DNA from: an uncultured Coleofasciculus sp.
GTDB lineage: Bacteria; Cyanobacteriota; Cyanobacteriia; Cyanobacteriales; Coleofasciculaceae
Direction of reading: 5' to 3'
NCBI GenBank assembly: GCA_902805485.1
Contig: CADCTM010000340.1
Span: forward strand, 2,188-12,234
DNA length: 10,047 bases
The translations under genes were made by a program, and so were the position numbers. Positions within the stretch are counted from its first letter, which is position 1. The number at the start of each line of letters is the position of its first letter. Of this stretch, positions 1 through 6,115 are shown one piece after another. Below the pieces are notes generated by a model that had not been told where the DNA came from, ran no database searches, and was given only the letters and a program-made list of their open reading frames with translations.

Positions 1-1285
1 GAGCAATCAGCGCCCCCACAGTCCGAGGATTGACTTGCCCAATTGTTACGGTAATTGAATCCCTTTGATTTTCATACAGCGCTTGTCGTGTCCCCTGCAA
101 TAACCCGGATAAATAATCTCCGGAAGTGACGCCGGGTTCGACTTCTGGGGAGGTTCCCTGGCGGTCTTCTAAAACTTCAATGAAGGTTAGAAAGAAGTTA
201 GGAACGCCTTCTCGTAACTGCTGGACGTATGCGTGTTGGTCGGTTGAACCTTTGTTACCATAAACGGCAATTCCTTGGTAAACCGTATTGCCATCCAAGT
301 CTTTTTCCTTACCCAAAGATTCCATCACCAACTGTTGTAGGTAGCGGGAAAATAGTAGCAAGCTGTCTTTGTAAGGCAAGACAACCATATCTTTTTCGCC
401 TTTACCGTTGCCAGAGAAGTACCAGGATAATGCCAGTAATGCAGCAGGATTTTCTTTAATTTGTGGGATGCGAGTGGCGGCGTCCATTTCTTTCGCCCCT
501 TCCAGCATTTCCCGAATTTTAATTCCTTGCAATGCCGCTGGCACAAGTCCGACTGCTGACAATTCGGAGGTGCGTCCTCCTACCCAGTCGTACATGGGAA
601 ACATTGCCAGCCACCCTTCGGTTTTAGCTATTTTATCCAAATTGCTGTCCCTGCCAGTAATCGCAACAGCATGGGGGGCAAATTCAAGATTTATTGACTC
701 GTAGGCTTTTTTGACTTCAATCATGCCGTTACGAGTTTCCGGTGTTCCCCCTGATTTGGAAATTACTAAGACGAGAGTGCTAGAAAGTCGGTCAGCTAGC
801 TTAGTCAAGACAGCATCAATGCCGGCGGGGTCAGTATTGTCAATAAAATGAATCGCCAGGGGTGGAGAGAGGGGAGCAAGTGCTTCTGCAACAAACTCCG
901 GACCCAATGCCGAACCACCAATCCCAATCGAAATAATATCAGTAAATTTCGACATTCCTGCCGGATGAATTGCACCCGTATGGACTTTTTCTGTAAAGTC
1001 TTCAATTTCTGCTAAAGTCTTGACAATTTCTTGTTGCAGGTCGGTGGTTGGGGCTAAGTCAGCGTCTCGTAACCAGTAGTGACCAACCATGCGGTTTTCG
1101 TCGGGGTTCTTAATTTCCCCTTTCTCCAACTCGTCCATTTCCTGAAATGCCTTCTCAAACTTAGGTTGCATTGTCCCTAAGAAGGCGTCATCAAACCGCA
1201 TCCGGCTGATATCTAGGTAAAATCCTAGTCCTTCGTGGTAATATAGCCAATCTTGGTAACGTTGCCAGAGTGTTGCGGCGTCCAT
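1..1285 (-). CDS. pgi: Glucose-6-phosphate isomerase, 3' end truncated by window edge
   Basis: Cytosolic enzyme that interconverts glucose 6-phosphate and fructose 6-phosphate, in glycolysis, gluconeogenesis and the link to the pentose-phosphate cycle. I read 428 uninterrupted codons from the ATG at 1285 to the window edge; cyanobacterial Pgi is usually around 530 residues, so roughly 100 C-terminal residues lie outside. Visible family landmarks are the phosphate-binding loop SIGIGGSALG (residues 119-128), the second phosphate-contact segment SKSGGTPET (176-184), the Pgi signature VGGRTSELSAVG (235-246), the catalytic-base glutamate in MESLGK (E322) and the ring-opening histidine in DQHAY (H351). 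The catalytic lysine expected near the C-terminus is off-window. The start is the first ATG after an in-frame stop upstream (TGA); an AGGAG lies 15 bases before it, further than usual, with a purine-rich AAAGAG directly adjacent. Residue roles are assigned from family knowledge. Identification is very secure. Confidence 0.97.
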   Translation of the reverse strand, partial: MDAATLWQRYQDWLYYHEGLGFYLDISRMRFDDAFLGTMQPKFEKAFQEMDELEKGEIKNPDENRMVGHYWLRDADLAPTTDLQQEIVKTLAEIEDFTEKVHTGAIHPAGMSKFTDIISIGIGGSALGPEFVAEALAPLSPPLAIHFIDNTDPAGIDAVLTKLADRLSSTLVLVISKSGGTPETRNGMIEVKKAYESINLEFAPHAVAITGRDSNLDKIAKTEGWLAMFPMYDWVGGRTSELSAVGLVPAALQGIKIREMLEGAKEMDAATRIPQIKENPAALLALSWYFSGNGKGEKDMVVLPYKDSLLLFSRYLQQLVMESLGKEKDLDGNTVYQGIAVYGNKGSTDQHAYVQQLREGVPNFFLTFIEVLEDRQGTSPEVEPGVTSGDYLSGLLQGTRQALYENQRDSITVTIGQVNPRTVGALIA

Positions 1286-1386
1286 CTCTTTGCTCTCAAA
1301 CTCCTGTTTTCACCAATCACAGTTTAAGCTAACGACTTAGCATAAAGTGTTGTGCTGGGGGGCGAAGTTGTCTCTGGTACAGATAT

Positions 1387-1644
1387 TTAAATGTTTGGTT
1401 TAGGCAAAACTCGCAAAAATTTGACAATTTCTCCGGTGACTTCGATGCCGACGATGTAATTATCGATCGTAAAGCGGTAAAAGATGGCATCTGAGGTAAT
1501 CGATTGCAGTCCTGGCAAGTCTTGAATTTGCTTGAGTGCCAGAAAATCTTCAAAGACGACCTCACAGACTAGCTGATAAGCGGCAGACTCTAAGTTTCTG
1601 AGGTCGCGTAAAAATGATCGGGCATAGCGAACTTCTATGCTCAC
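1387..1644 (-). CDS. RelE/ParE-superfamily toxin-like protein
   Basis: An 85-residue protein with the shape of a type II toxin of the RelE/ParE superfamily. The N-terminal strand and helices (IEVRYARSFLRDLRNLES, residues 3-20, then AYQLVCEVVFEDF, 22-34) are followed by a C-terminal beta-sheet half with the family-like FYRFTIDNYIVGIEV (55-69) and IVKFLRVLPK (73-82). Family members either cut mRNA on the ribosome (RelE) or poison gyrase (ParE); the sequence alone does not tell which, and I cannot assign catalytic residues. The only plausible start is GTG at 1642-1644, because in-frame TAG and TGA stops lie shortly upstream and no ATG intervenes; no good ribosome-binding site is visible. A 72-residue gene lies 69 bases upstream on the same strand and is the presumed antitoxin. 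The order antitoxin-toxin is typical, but the gap is wider than usual. Downstream, pgi starts 101 bases away and is probably independent. Confidence 0.72.
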   Translation of the reverse strand: MSIEVRYARSFLRDLRNLESAAYQLVCEVVFEDFLALKQIQDLPGLQSITSDAIFYRFTIDNYIVGIEVTGEIVKFLRVLPKPNI

Positions 1645-1713
1645 AAGAGGGATTTTGACTCTAAACTATCAGTTCTTGTTCATAGCATTGATTTATGCCT
1701 TATCCCACATTCT

Positions 1714-1932
1714 TTAGGGAAATTGCAGGAGTAGCAACGCCTCCTCACGAGTTAAAACATCCCCAGGTCTCACCGTTCGCATCGACTCTTGCATCGCTCC
1801 GAGCATATACAAGTCATAATAAATCGGTTGTAGTACTACCCAAGCATCTTGCAAACTTTCATCTGGCAGTTGCTCAATTATGTCCGGAAGTTGTGCGGTT
1901 AAGCGCTGTAATCGACCTCTAAGTAAATTCAT
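1714..1932 (-). CDS. Small acidic protein, putative antitoxin partner of the RelE/ParE-like toxin
   Basis: A 72-residue protein starting at ATG 1930-1932 and ending in TAA at 1714-1716. I do not recognise a named family. It is mostly helical by appearance: an N-terminal basic stretch (MNLLRGRLQRLTAQL), an acidic amphipathic middle (IEQLPDESLQDAWVVLQPIYYDLYML, about residues 19-44) and a C-terminal RPGDVLTREEALLLLQF segment (55-71). No obvious ribbon-helix-helix, AbrB or helix-turn-helix pattern is visible. The role is inferred from position: a small helical gene directly upstream of a RelE/ParE-like gene on the same strand. It could equally be an unrelated conserved cyanobacterial small protein. 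The opposite strand also has an open frame here (1695-1922), but it lacks family resemblance and is treated as a shadow. The Shine-Dalgarno match is poor. Confidence 0.55.
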   Translation of the reverse strand: MNLLRGRLQRLTAQLPDIIEQLPDESLQDAWVVLQPIYYDLYMLGAMQESMRTVRPGDVLTREEALLLLQFP

Positions 1933-2146
1933 CGTAATAATTTTTAACTTAAAAAGAGCGGCTTTCGAGCGTGATTAAAATTTCAAGATCTCAAATTCAC
2001 TACATCGTTTTTTGATAGAGCAATACTTACTGAAGTGTGAGCGCGACAGCAAGACAGCCTTTAATTATGGAGTTTTTAGAAGAATTTTTCTAGCGATATT
2101 TGCATAACTTCGCTAACCGACTTTTTGTTCAGGTTCTGATTTTTGC

Positions 2147-2620
2147 CTAAACCGCTTCTGGATTCAGCTTCATCATTGCCCACGTTGTGTATGTCCCAAT
2201 CGGAGTCCAAATCACGTAGGGTAATAGTAACAAAAATGCCCAAAATGAAATTGGGAAAACAAGTAGTGCCAGAATAATGCCCAAAACTGCCCCAATACAA
2301 CCCAGAATTGTACCAATTTTCAGGTGTCGTAGTCTTAACATTGCTGGATTATAGGCGGTAGTAACTAATTCAACCAAAAGGTATAATCCCATCAGCAACC
2401 AAGTTTTTGTACTACCTGGATCGCTTTCCCAAACATTGTAAGCTGACCAAGCGCCGCAAATAAAAACAAACATCCAAATAAAAGGAATTAATACCTCAAA
2501 TGTTAGCCATCTCGGACGCTGGAGACGTTTAAACCATTTCGCATCGCTGGGTGTGATGAAGTTACCCCCCAATGCCACAATTAGGGTGACAGCCCCAATC
2601 ACCATCCAAGATCTAATCAT
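2147..2620 (-). CDS. TspO/MBR family integral membrane protein
   Basis: A 157-residue, very hydrophobic protein with five predicted membrane helices (about residues 5-22, 42-62, 73-90, 103-122 and 125-148), the size and topology of bacterial TspO, the homologue of the mitochondrial translocator protein. Family-like features are WFKRLQRPRWLTFE after helix 1 (29-42; consensus W-aromatic..L..P.W), the GAWSAYNVW stretch at the end of helix 2 (56-64), and the C-terminal LLLPYVIWTPIGTYTTWAMMKLNP (131-154), which resembles the usual ending with tyrosine, tryptophan and LNP. The third helix has TTAYNPAM where classical TspO has an N..W(S) motif. TspO proteins bind tetrapyrroles and are linked to stress responses in cyanobacteria and Rhodobacter; the ligand here is unknown. 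The ATG at 2618-2620 is preceded by GGGGTAGGG, a G-rich ribosome-binding candidate. The gene is transcribed away from the BlaI-type repressor, and both share the 381-base region between them. Confidence 0.85.
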   Translation of the reverse strand: MIRSWMVIGAVTLIVALGGNFITPSDAKWFKRLQRPRWLTFEVLIPFIWMFVFICGAWSAYNVWESDPGSTKTWLLMGLYLLVELVTTAYNPAMLRLRHLKIGTILGCIGAVLGIILALLVFPISFWAFLLLLPYVIWTPIGTYTTWAMMKLNPEAV

Positions 2621-2835
2621 TATTGCCCTACCCCGCTCACTGCCCCGTAAACTCTGAATCAGCAGTTATGAAGCGATTGTCCTAAGTTCAAAGGTTGGTG
2701 TCATCAGTCTTGGGTGTGAACAATGTATGGTGATTAATATAGAAAGCGTTGAACAAATGCGATCGCTTTGTGGTGTCATATTCGACTAACTCCAGTTCCA
2801 ATGTGTTGAGCTACTTTGCTGATAATTAACTAGAG

Positions 2836-2852
2836 CTTAGTGAAAACTTAGT
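2836..2852 (+). promoter_or_regulatory. Direct repeat CTTAGT with 11-base period, possible regulator site
   Basis: CTTAGT occurs at 2836-2841 and again at 2847-2852, so the repeats are 11 bases apart, one helical turn. Tandem half-sites at this spacing are typical of OmpR/PhoB-type response regulators. The position, about 30 bases upstream of the candidate -35 box of the BlaI-type gene, suits an activator. The match to any specific known box is not established, and short repeats in AT-rich DNA can occur by chance. Confidence 0.22.
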
Positions 2853-2883
2853 TGTAGGGATTAATCTAACCCTTACTCAGCCA

Positions 2884-2912
2884 TTAACGACTTGCCGAAC
2901 TTGATATAAGAT
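2884..2912 (+). promoter_or_regulatory. Weak sigma-70-like promoter candidate for the BlaI/M56 pair
   Basis: TTAACG (2884-2889) and TAAGAT (2907-2912) are separated by 17 bases and lie about 90 bases before the repressor start codon. Each box matches the consensus only partly, four of six for the -10. An overlapping TATAAG (2905-2910) gives a 15-base spacer instead. It is the best pairing I see in the region, but remains a guess. Confidence 0.25.
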
Positions 2913-2920
2913 AATTTTTT

Positions 2921-2930
2921 AAGTTAACTT
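2921..2930. promoter_or_regulatory. Perfect palindrome AAGTTAACTT, possible operator
   Basis: A 10-base perfect palindrome lies between the candidate promoter and the start of the BlaI-type repressor gene, where an autoregulatory operator would be expected. BlaI/MecI dimers bind dyad sites, but this sequence does not resemble the staphylococcal TACA/TGTA operator, so the assignment rests on position only. Confidence 0.22.
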
Positions 2931-3001
2931 CTTCTTAGCCTCAAACATTACCCAGTCATATTTCGCTCAACTTATTCTGACTACGCAGTAACTAACGATT
3001 T

Positions 3002-3421
3002 ATGGCTCCTCTGCCCAAGCATCGCCCCAAACAACTTTCCCTTGGTCCCCTAGAAACAGAGATCTTAAAAATCATTTGGGAACTCGGTACTGTCACCGTT
3101 AAAGATGTCCATGAGCGGATTTTAGCCGATCCAGCGCGGGAACTGGCTTACACCTCAGTTACAACTGTGCTGCGGCGCCTCACCCAGAAAGGTTGGCTAA
3201 GTTGTGAAAAACAAGAACGTGCTTTTAGTTGGAAACCTTTAGTCTCTCGTCAAGAGGCACAGGTATTACAAGCTCATAATCAGTTAAACCGATTTCTGGC
3301 TGTAAGTAACCCTGATGTCGTTGCTGCCTTTGCCGATAGCTTGGATACGGCAAGCTTAGAGCAGATTGAAGCGATCGCACAACGTCTACAAGCGGCACGT
3401 CAAGCCAGAGAGGAGGAATAA
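3002..3421 (+). CDS. BlaI/MecI/CopY-family transcriptional repressor
   Basis: A 139-residue cytoplasmic DNA-binding protein. The winged-helix domain fills residues 12-82: LGPLETEILKIIWELGTVTVKDVHERI (14-40) is the characteristic opening with the IW-LG core, AYTSVTTVLRRLTQKGWLSCEK (49-70) contains the recognition helix, and RAFSWKPLVSRQE (73-85) is the wing and hinge where the staphylococcal proteins continue into the dimerisation and cleavage region. The C-terminal part (88-137) is helical and shorter in obvious similarity, consistent with a dimerisation domain. Family members repress their own operon and neighbours until a partner membrane protease inactivates them. The downstream gene encodes exactly such an M56 protein and starts within the stop codon of this one (TAATG), so the two are translationally coupled. 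The start ATG at 3002 has no strong ribosome-binding site. Targets are not known; the pump operon downstream and tspO upstream are candidates by proximity only. Confidence 0.93.
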   Translation: MAPLPKHRPKQLSLGPLETEILKIIWELGTVTVKDVHERILADPARELAYTSVTTVLRRLTQKGWLSCEKQERAFSWKPLVSRQEAQVLQAHNQLNRFLAVSNPDVVAAFADSLDTASLEQIEAIAQRLQAARQAREEE

Positions 3422-4263
3422 TGCATCTAGTTATGATTATGTCCGCATTGGGCTTGGCTTGGTTGCTCAGATCCTGTTGGTTGTCATCCACGGGAAACTG
3501 GACTCAACGCTGGCAGCGATCGCTATTATTATTCCTTGTGCCACCTCTTTTATTGTTCATGACGGCTTTTGCCGTGCTTTGCATGGGACCAAAAGGACAA
3601 ATGATCGGGCTACACGCTGATCAATTCAGTTACTTTTTAGTCTTAGGATGCCTGGTTACGTCCGTTTTATGTGCCTTGAAGTTAGCTACCGAAGGCTTCA
3701 CAGCTCTCGGACAAATTCGCACTTATCCTCAAATTAACCTAGAAGATCAATCGGCTTATCTCCTCGATAGTCCAATGTTGTACACTGCCCAAATTGGATT
3801 TTGGCAACCGTCCCTTGTGATTAGTCAAGGACTCTTACAAACACTTAACGCCGAACAGTTGGAAGCGGTTTTAACCCACGAGCAAGCTCATTACTACTAC
3901 CGTGATACCTTTTGGTTTTTCTGGCTAGGATGGGTGCGACGAGTGACGGCTTGGCTACCCCAGACAGAATCATTATGGCAAGAACTGCTGCTCCTGCGCG
4001 AACTTCGTGCCGATAGGTGGGCGGCATCTCGTGTCGATGCCTTACTATTGGCGGAGTCTTTATTAATCGTGGTACATACCCCAATGATGGCGGCGGAAAG
4101 TTTCTCTGCGGCATTTAGCTGTGCTGCGCCACGTAATCGTTTAGAGGAGCGGATCGAGGCGCTTTTAAGTGAACCGGAATCTCCTACAGCGTCAAATACT
4201 TGGACTTGGAGTTGGGTGCTTTTAGCCTTGCTTCCCTTAGTGGCTGTACCGTTTCACAATTGA
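3421..4263 (+). CDS. M56 (BlaR1/MecR1-like) membrane zinc metallopeptidase without sensor domain
   Basis: A 280-residue membrane protease. HEQAH (153-157) is the HExxH zinc site, and LRELRAD (192-198) supplies the expected downstream glutamate ligand (E194) and aspartate. Hydrophobic segments at about 2-20, 33-54, 69-88 and 162-178 surround the catalytic part, and a final one lies at 262-278 near the C-terminus. In BlaR1 the protease senses beta-lactam through an extracellular penicillin-binding domain of over 200 residues after the last helix; here the protein ends at the last helix, so no such domain exists and beta-lactam sensing is not supported. It likely responds to a membrane or envelope cue, or needs a partner. 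The ATG overlaps the repressor's stop by one base, and AGAGGAGGAAT provides a strong ribosome-binding site inside the repressor's last codons. The presumed job is to relieve repression by the BlaI-type partner; this is inferred from the family, not shown. Confidence 0.9.
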   Translation: MHLVMIMSALGLAWLLRSCWLSSTGNWTQRWQRSLLLFLVPPLLLFMTAFAVLCMGPKGQMIGLHADQFSYFLVLGCLVTSVLCALKLATEGFTALGQIRTYPQINLEDQSAYLLDSPMLYTAQIGFWQPSLVISQGLLQTLNAEQLEAVLTHEQAHYYYRDTFWFFWLGWVRRVTAWLPQTESLWQELLLLRELRADRWAASRVDALLLAESLLIVVHTPMMAAESFSAAFSCAAPRNRLEERIEALLSEPESPTASNTWTWSWVLLALLPLVAVPFHN

Positions 4264-4455
4264 GGGCAAGGCGATCGCTTTTATTGGCGACTTAATCCCT
4301 TCATCGCTTAAATTATAGATTCATCGAAAACACCTGGGTTATCTACCAAAAAGCTGAGGTCAAATTCTCTAGAGTTAAAATATTATTAAAAATATATAAA
4401 CTTATATAACAAATCGGTGAACTCAGACACAGCGTTCCTTGTACCGCGTCAACCT

Positions 4456-4538
4456 TAGTCTGAGTGAGACTGCTTCCTCTGGGAACTGCTAATCGGTTAA
4501 CTTAAGGCATTTTGCCTCTCAAATTGACACTCAGACTA
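4456..4538. repeat. 11-base inverted repeat enclosing a small hairpin in the pump leader region
   Basis: TAGTCTGAGTG (4456-4466) and CACTCAGACTA (4528-4538) are perfect reverse complements 61 bases apart. Between them, AGGCA-TTT-TGCCT forms a nested stem, and AGTCT-GAGTG-AGACT offers an alternative pairing that uses the left arm. As RNA this could fold into a closed stem with an inner hairpin, or switch between two pairings. It might be a leader structure or a binding-site pair; no known riboswitch class is recognised. Confidence 0.4.
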
Positions 4539-4582
4539 TACAGCCCCTGACATTCTGACTGTAGTGGCTTTCGCGATTAGCA

Positions 4583-4612
4583 AATATCCGTTCATTTCCA
4601 AGTTTGGATATT
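4583..4612. repeat. AATATCC/GGATATT inverted repeat
   Basis: Seven-base perfect arms at 4583-4589 and 4606-4612 are separated by 16 bases, about 100 bases before the start of the membrane-fusion gene. The arm centres are about 23 bases apart, near two helical turns, which would suit a dimeric regulator. It could be chance. Confidence 0.25.
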
Positions 4613-4711
4613 CACCCGACAATGCCCTGATTGGAACAAAAAGCGTCTATTCAGAACAAGGCACTCATGTAACGACGATTCAAACATAGGCATTAAAGGC
4701 TATTTAGTAAC

Positions 4712-6115
4712 GTGCGACACGACAAGCCCCTCTCTGAGAACCCGGTGGCAAAACAGCAACCAAAGCGTAATTTTGCGATATTTTTGCTGATTTCTCTAGG
4801 CTTAAGCTTGCCCACCTTAACAGGATGCAATTCCCTACCGAAAGCCGAAGCCGAAGCCCAATCTCGCCCTCCTGGTGCCCAACCCGGAGGCGGCAAAACA
4901 GCCGTTGATGTCGCCACAGCCCAAACCGGAGTTCTCAATGAGCCTCGAAAATACACAGGCAGCACCAGGCCGGCTCGGGAAGTCTCGCTCCGCGCTCAAG
5001 CCGAAGGGCGTCTGCTAAACCTGCAAGTCGGTGTGGGCGACTCGGTAAAACAAGGACAGATTTTGGCGCAGTTAGACGATTCGATCCTGATCACCAACGT
5101 CCAACAGGAACAAGCAGAACTCGGTGCCCTGCAAGCAGAAGTTGCCCGCGCCCAGACTCAAGTTAAGAACGCTCAGGCATTAGCAGCGCAAGCCAAAGCA
5201 GAACAACAGCAGGCACAAGTTGACGCCGAACGATTGCGATCGCTCCAAAACTCCGGTGTCGTCCCCGCCCAACAAGCCGAACTCGCCCGAACCGCCGCCA
5301 TCACCGCCCAACAAAAATACAACGCCGCGATCGCCCAAATTGATACCGAACAACAAGCCGTAGCCGCAGCCAAAGGACGAGTATCTGCCCAAAGTGCCGC
5401 CGTTGCTCAAACCAAAGAACGCCAATCCTACGCCCTCTTAGCTTCTCCCATAACAGGCGTTGTTTTAGAGCAAGTGAGCGAACCGGGAAACTTAGTGCAA
5501 CCCGGAGGCGAAGTCTTACGGCTAGGAGATTTCAGTCAGGTAAAAGTAGTCGTTCCTGTTTCCGAGTTAGAACTGTCTAATATCCGGGTGGGGCAGTCCG
5601 TTACAGTACGACTTGATGCCTTTCCCAAAGAAACATTTTCCGGACAAGTGACGCGCATTTCTCCCGCCGCCGACCAAGCCGCCCTTCAAGTGCCAATAGA
5701 AGTTACGATTGGAAATCGTACCGGGAAAGTGGGTAGCGGATTACTCGCAAGAGTCAGCTTTGCCACCAACACCGGGCAAAAAATTATTGTCCCTCAAACC
5801 GCCTTACAGGAAGAAGGTGGGCAAAGTCGCCAGCCACAGTCTAATACCCAAGCCAGTCCGACTCAAAGAGAGTCTAATAATCCATCCAGTCCAAGTCAAG
5901 GCACAGTATTTGTAGTTGCAGGTGCCCAGGAACAAGCCACCGTTAAAGCCCGTCAGGTTAAAATCGGCGCCCGTACTAATGGCAAAGTCGAAATTCTGTC
6001 CGGTTTGCAACCTGGAGAACGGTTTGTTACCCGCAGTGGTAAGCCGTTAAAAGATGGCGAAACGGTGCGTGTAAGTATTCTCTCAAAAACCCCGGAAAAA
6101 CAGGAGCAACGTTGA
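4712..6115 (+). CDS. RND efflux pump membrane-fusion (periplasmic adaptor) lipoprotein
   Basis: A 467-residue adaptor that links an inner-membrane RND permease to an outer-membrane channel. Residues 20-39 (hydrophobic core FAIFLLISLGLSLPTL ending in LTGC) form a lipoprotein signal with the lipidated cysteine at 39. A short proline/glycine-rich linker follows, then the lipoyl half-motif around 84-120 (EVSLRAQAEGRLLNLQVGVGDSVKQGQ spans the turn), a long alanine/glutamine-rich coiled-coil hairpin (about 126-236), the returning lipoyl half with SPITGVV (245-251) and EPGNLVQPG (257-265), a beta-barrel domain (about 273-353) and a membrane-proximal domain (about 355-457). Residues 368-396 are a serine/glutamine/asparagine-rich insertion in that last domain. 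The GTG at 4712 is the first start after an in-frame stop (4694-4696), with AAAGG 12 bases before it. GTG at 4745 is an alternative that would shorten the signal peptide's charged end without losing the lipobox. It overlaps the permease gene by one base. Confidence 0.93.
   Translation: MRHDKPLSENPVAKQQPKRNFAIFLLISLGLSLPTLTGCNSLPKAEAEAQSRPPGAQPGGGKTAVDVATAQTGVLNEPRKYTGSTRPAREVSLRAQAEGRLLNLQVGVGDSVKQGQILAQLDDSILITNVQQEQAELGALQAEVARAQTQVKNAQALAAQAKAEQQQAQVDAERLRSLQNSGVVPAQQAELARTAAITAQQKYNAAIAQIDTEQQAVAAAKGRVSAQSAAVAQTKERQSYALLASPITGVVLEQVSEPGNLVQPGGEVLRLGDFSQVKVVVPVSELELSNIRVGQSVTVRLDAFPKETFSGQVTRISPAADQAALQVPIEVTIGNRTGKVGSGLLARVSFATNTGQKIIVPQTALQEEGGQSRQPQSNTQASPTQRESNNPSSPSQGTVFVVAGAQEQATVKARQVKIGARTNGKVEILSGLQPGERFVTRSGKPLKDGETVRVSILSKTPEKQEQR
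6102..6106 (+). promoter_or_regulatory. Ribosome-binding site that fixes the RND permease start
   Basis: AGGAG lies 8 bases before the ATG at 6115-6117. A TTG one codon earlier (6112) would also be in frame, but the Shine-Dalgarno spacing and the TGATG stop-start overlap with the adaptor gene favour the ATG. Confidence 0.75.

Larger units (their letters stand above)
2621..3001. other. Divergent intergenic region between the TspO gene and the BlaI-type gene
   Basis: This stretch holds no credible gene. It should carry the promoters of both divergent genes. Visible contents are a HIP1 octamer (2759-2766), two copies of GGTGTCAT (2697-2704 and 2772-2779), a pair of CTTAGT half-sites exactly 11 bases apart (2836-2852), a weak promoter candidate (2884-2912) and a 10-base perfect palindrome (2921-2930) between that candidate and the repressor start. 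On the minus strand a TTGAAC (2686-2691) could be a -35 box for tspO, but no convincing -10 follows at the right distance. Confidence 0.6.
4264..4711. other. Non-coding region before the RND pump operon
   Basis: No credible gene is present. The region begins with a HIP1 octamer (4271-4278), then an AT-rich tract (about 4375-4410) containing the 16-base dyad TATATAA-AC-TTATATA (4393-4408). From about 4412 to 4612 it is unusually rich in repeats: ACTCAGAC at 4421-4428 and 4529-4536, AATCGGTGAAC (4412-4422) echoed by AATCGGTTAAC (4491-4501), an 11-base inverted repeat (4456-4466 with 4528-4538), a small AGGCA-TTT-TGCCT hairpin, and an AATATCC/GGATATT dyad (4583-4612). A promoter and leader for the pump operon are expected here. 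TTGACA occurs at 4524-4529, but no -10 box sits at a suitable distance. Confidence 0.6.

Noticed and set aside
1695..1922. Plus-strand 75-codon open frame opposite the putative antitoxin
   Set aside because: It covers the same bases as the minus-strand candidate, shows no family resemblance and points against its neighbours. The minus-strand gene fits the toxin context better.
2066..2092. Eight-codon open frame on the plus strand (ATG to TAG) in the gap before tspO
   Set aside because: Too short, with no ribosome-binding site or downstream partner to suggest a leader peptide.
2091..2115. Hairpin TAGCGA/TCGCTA downstream of tspO as its terminator
   Set aside because: The six-base arms enclose 13 bases and no T run follows on the tspO strand, so it is not convincing.
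4264..4285. Terminator after the M56 gene (AAGGC-GATC-GCTTTT)
   Set aside because: The stem is only five pairs, one of them G-T, and it is simply a HIP1 octamer followed by four T. Too weak to call.
4524..4542. TTGACA followed by TATACA as a promoter for the pump operon
   Set aside because: The two boxes are only 7 bases apart, far less than the 16-18 needed, and no other -10 box fits the TTGACA.
4264..4711. CRISPR-like or transposon-end structure
   Set aside because: The repeats differ in sequence and spacing, there are no regular spacers, no target-site duplication and no transposase fragment.
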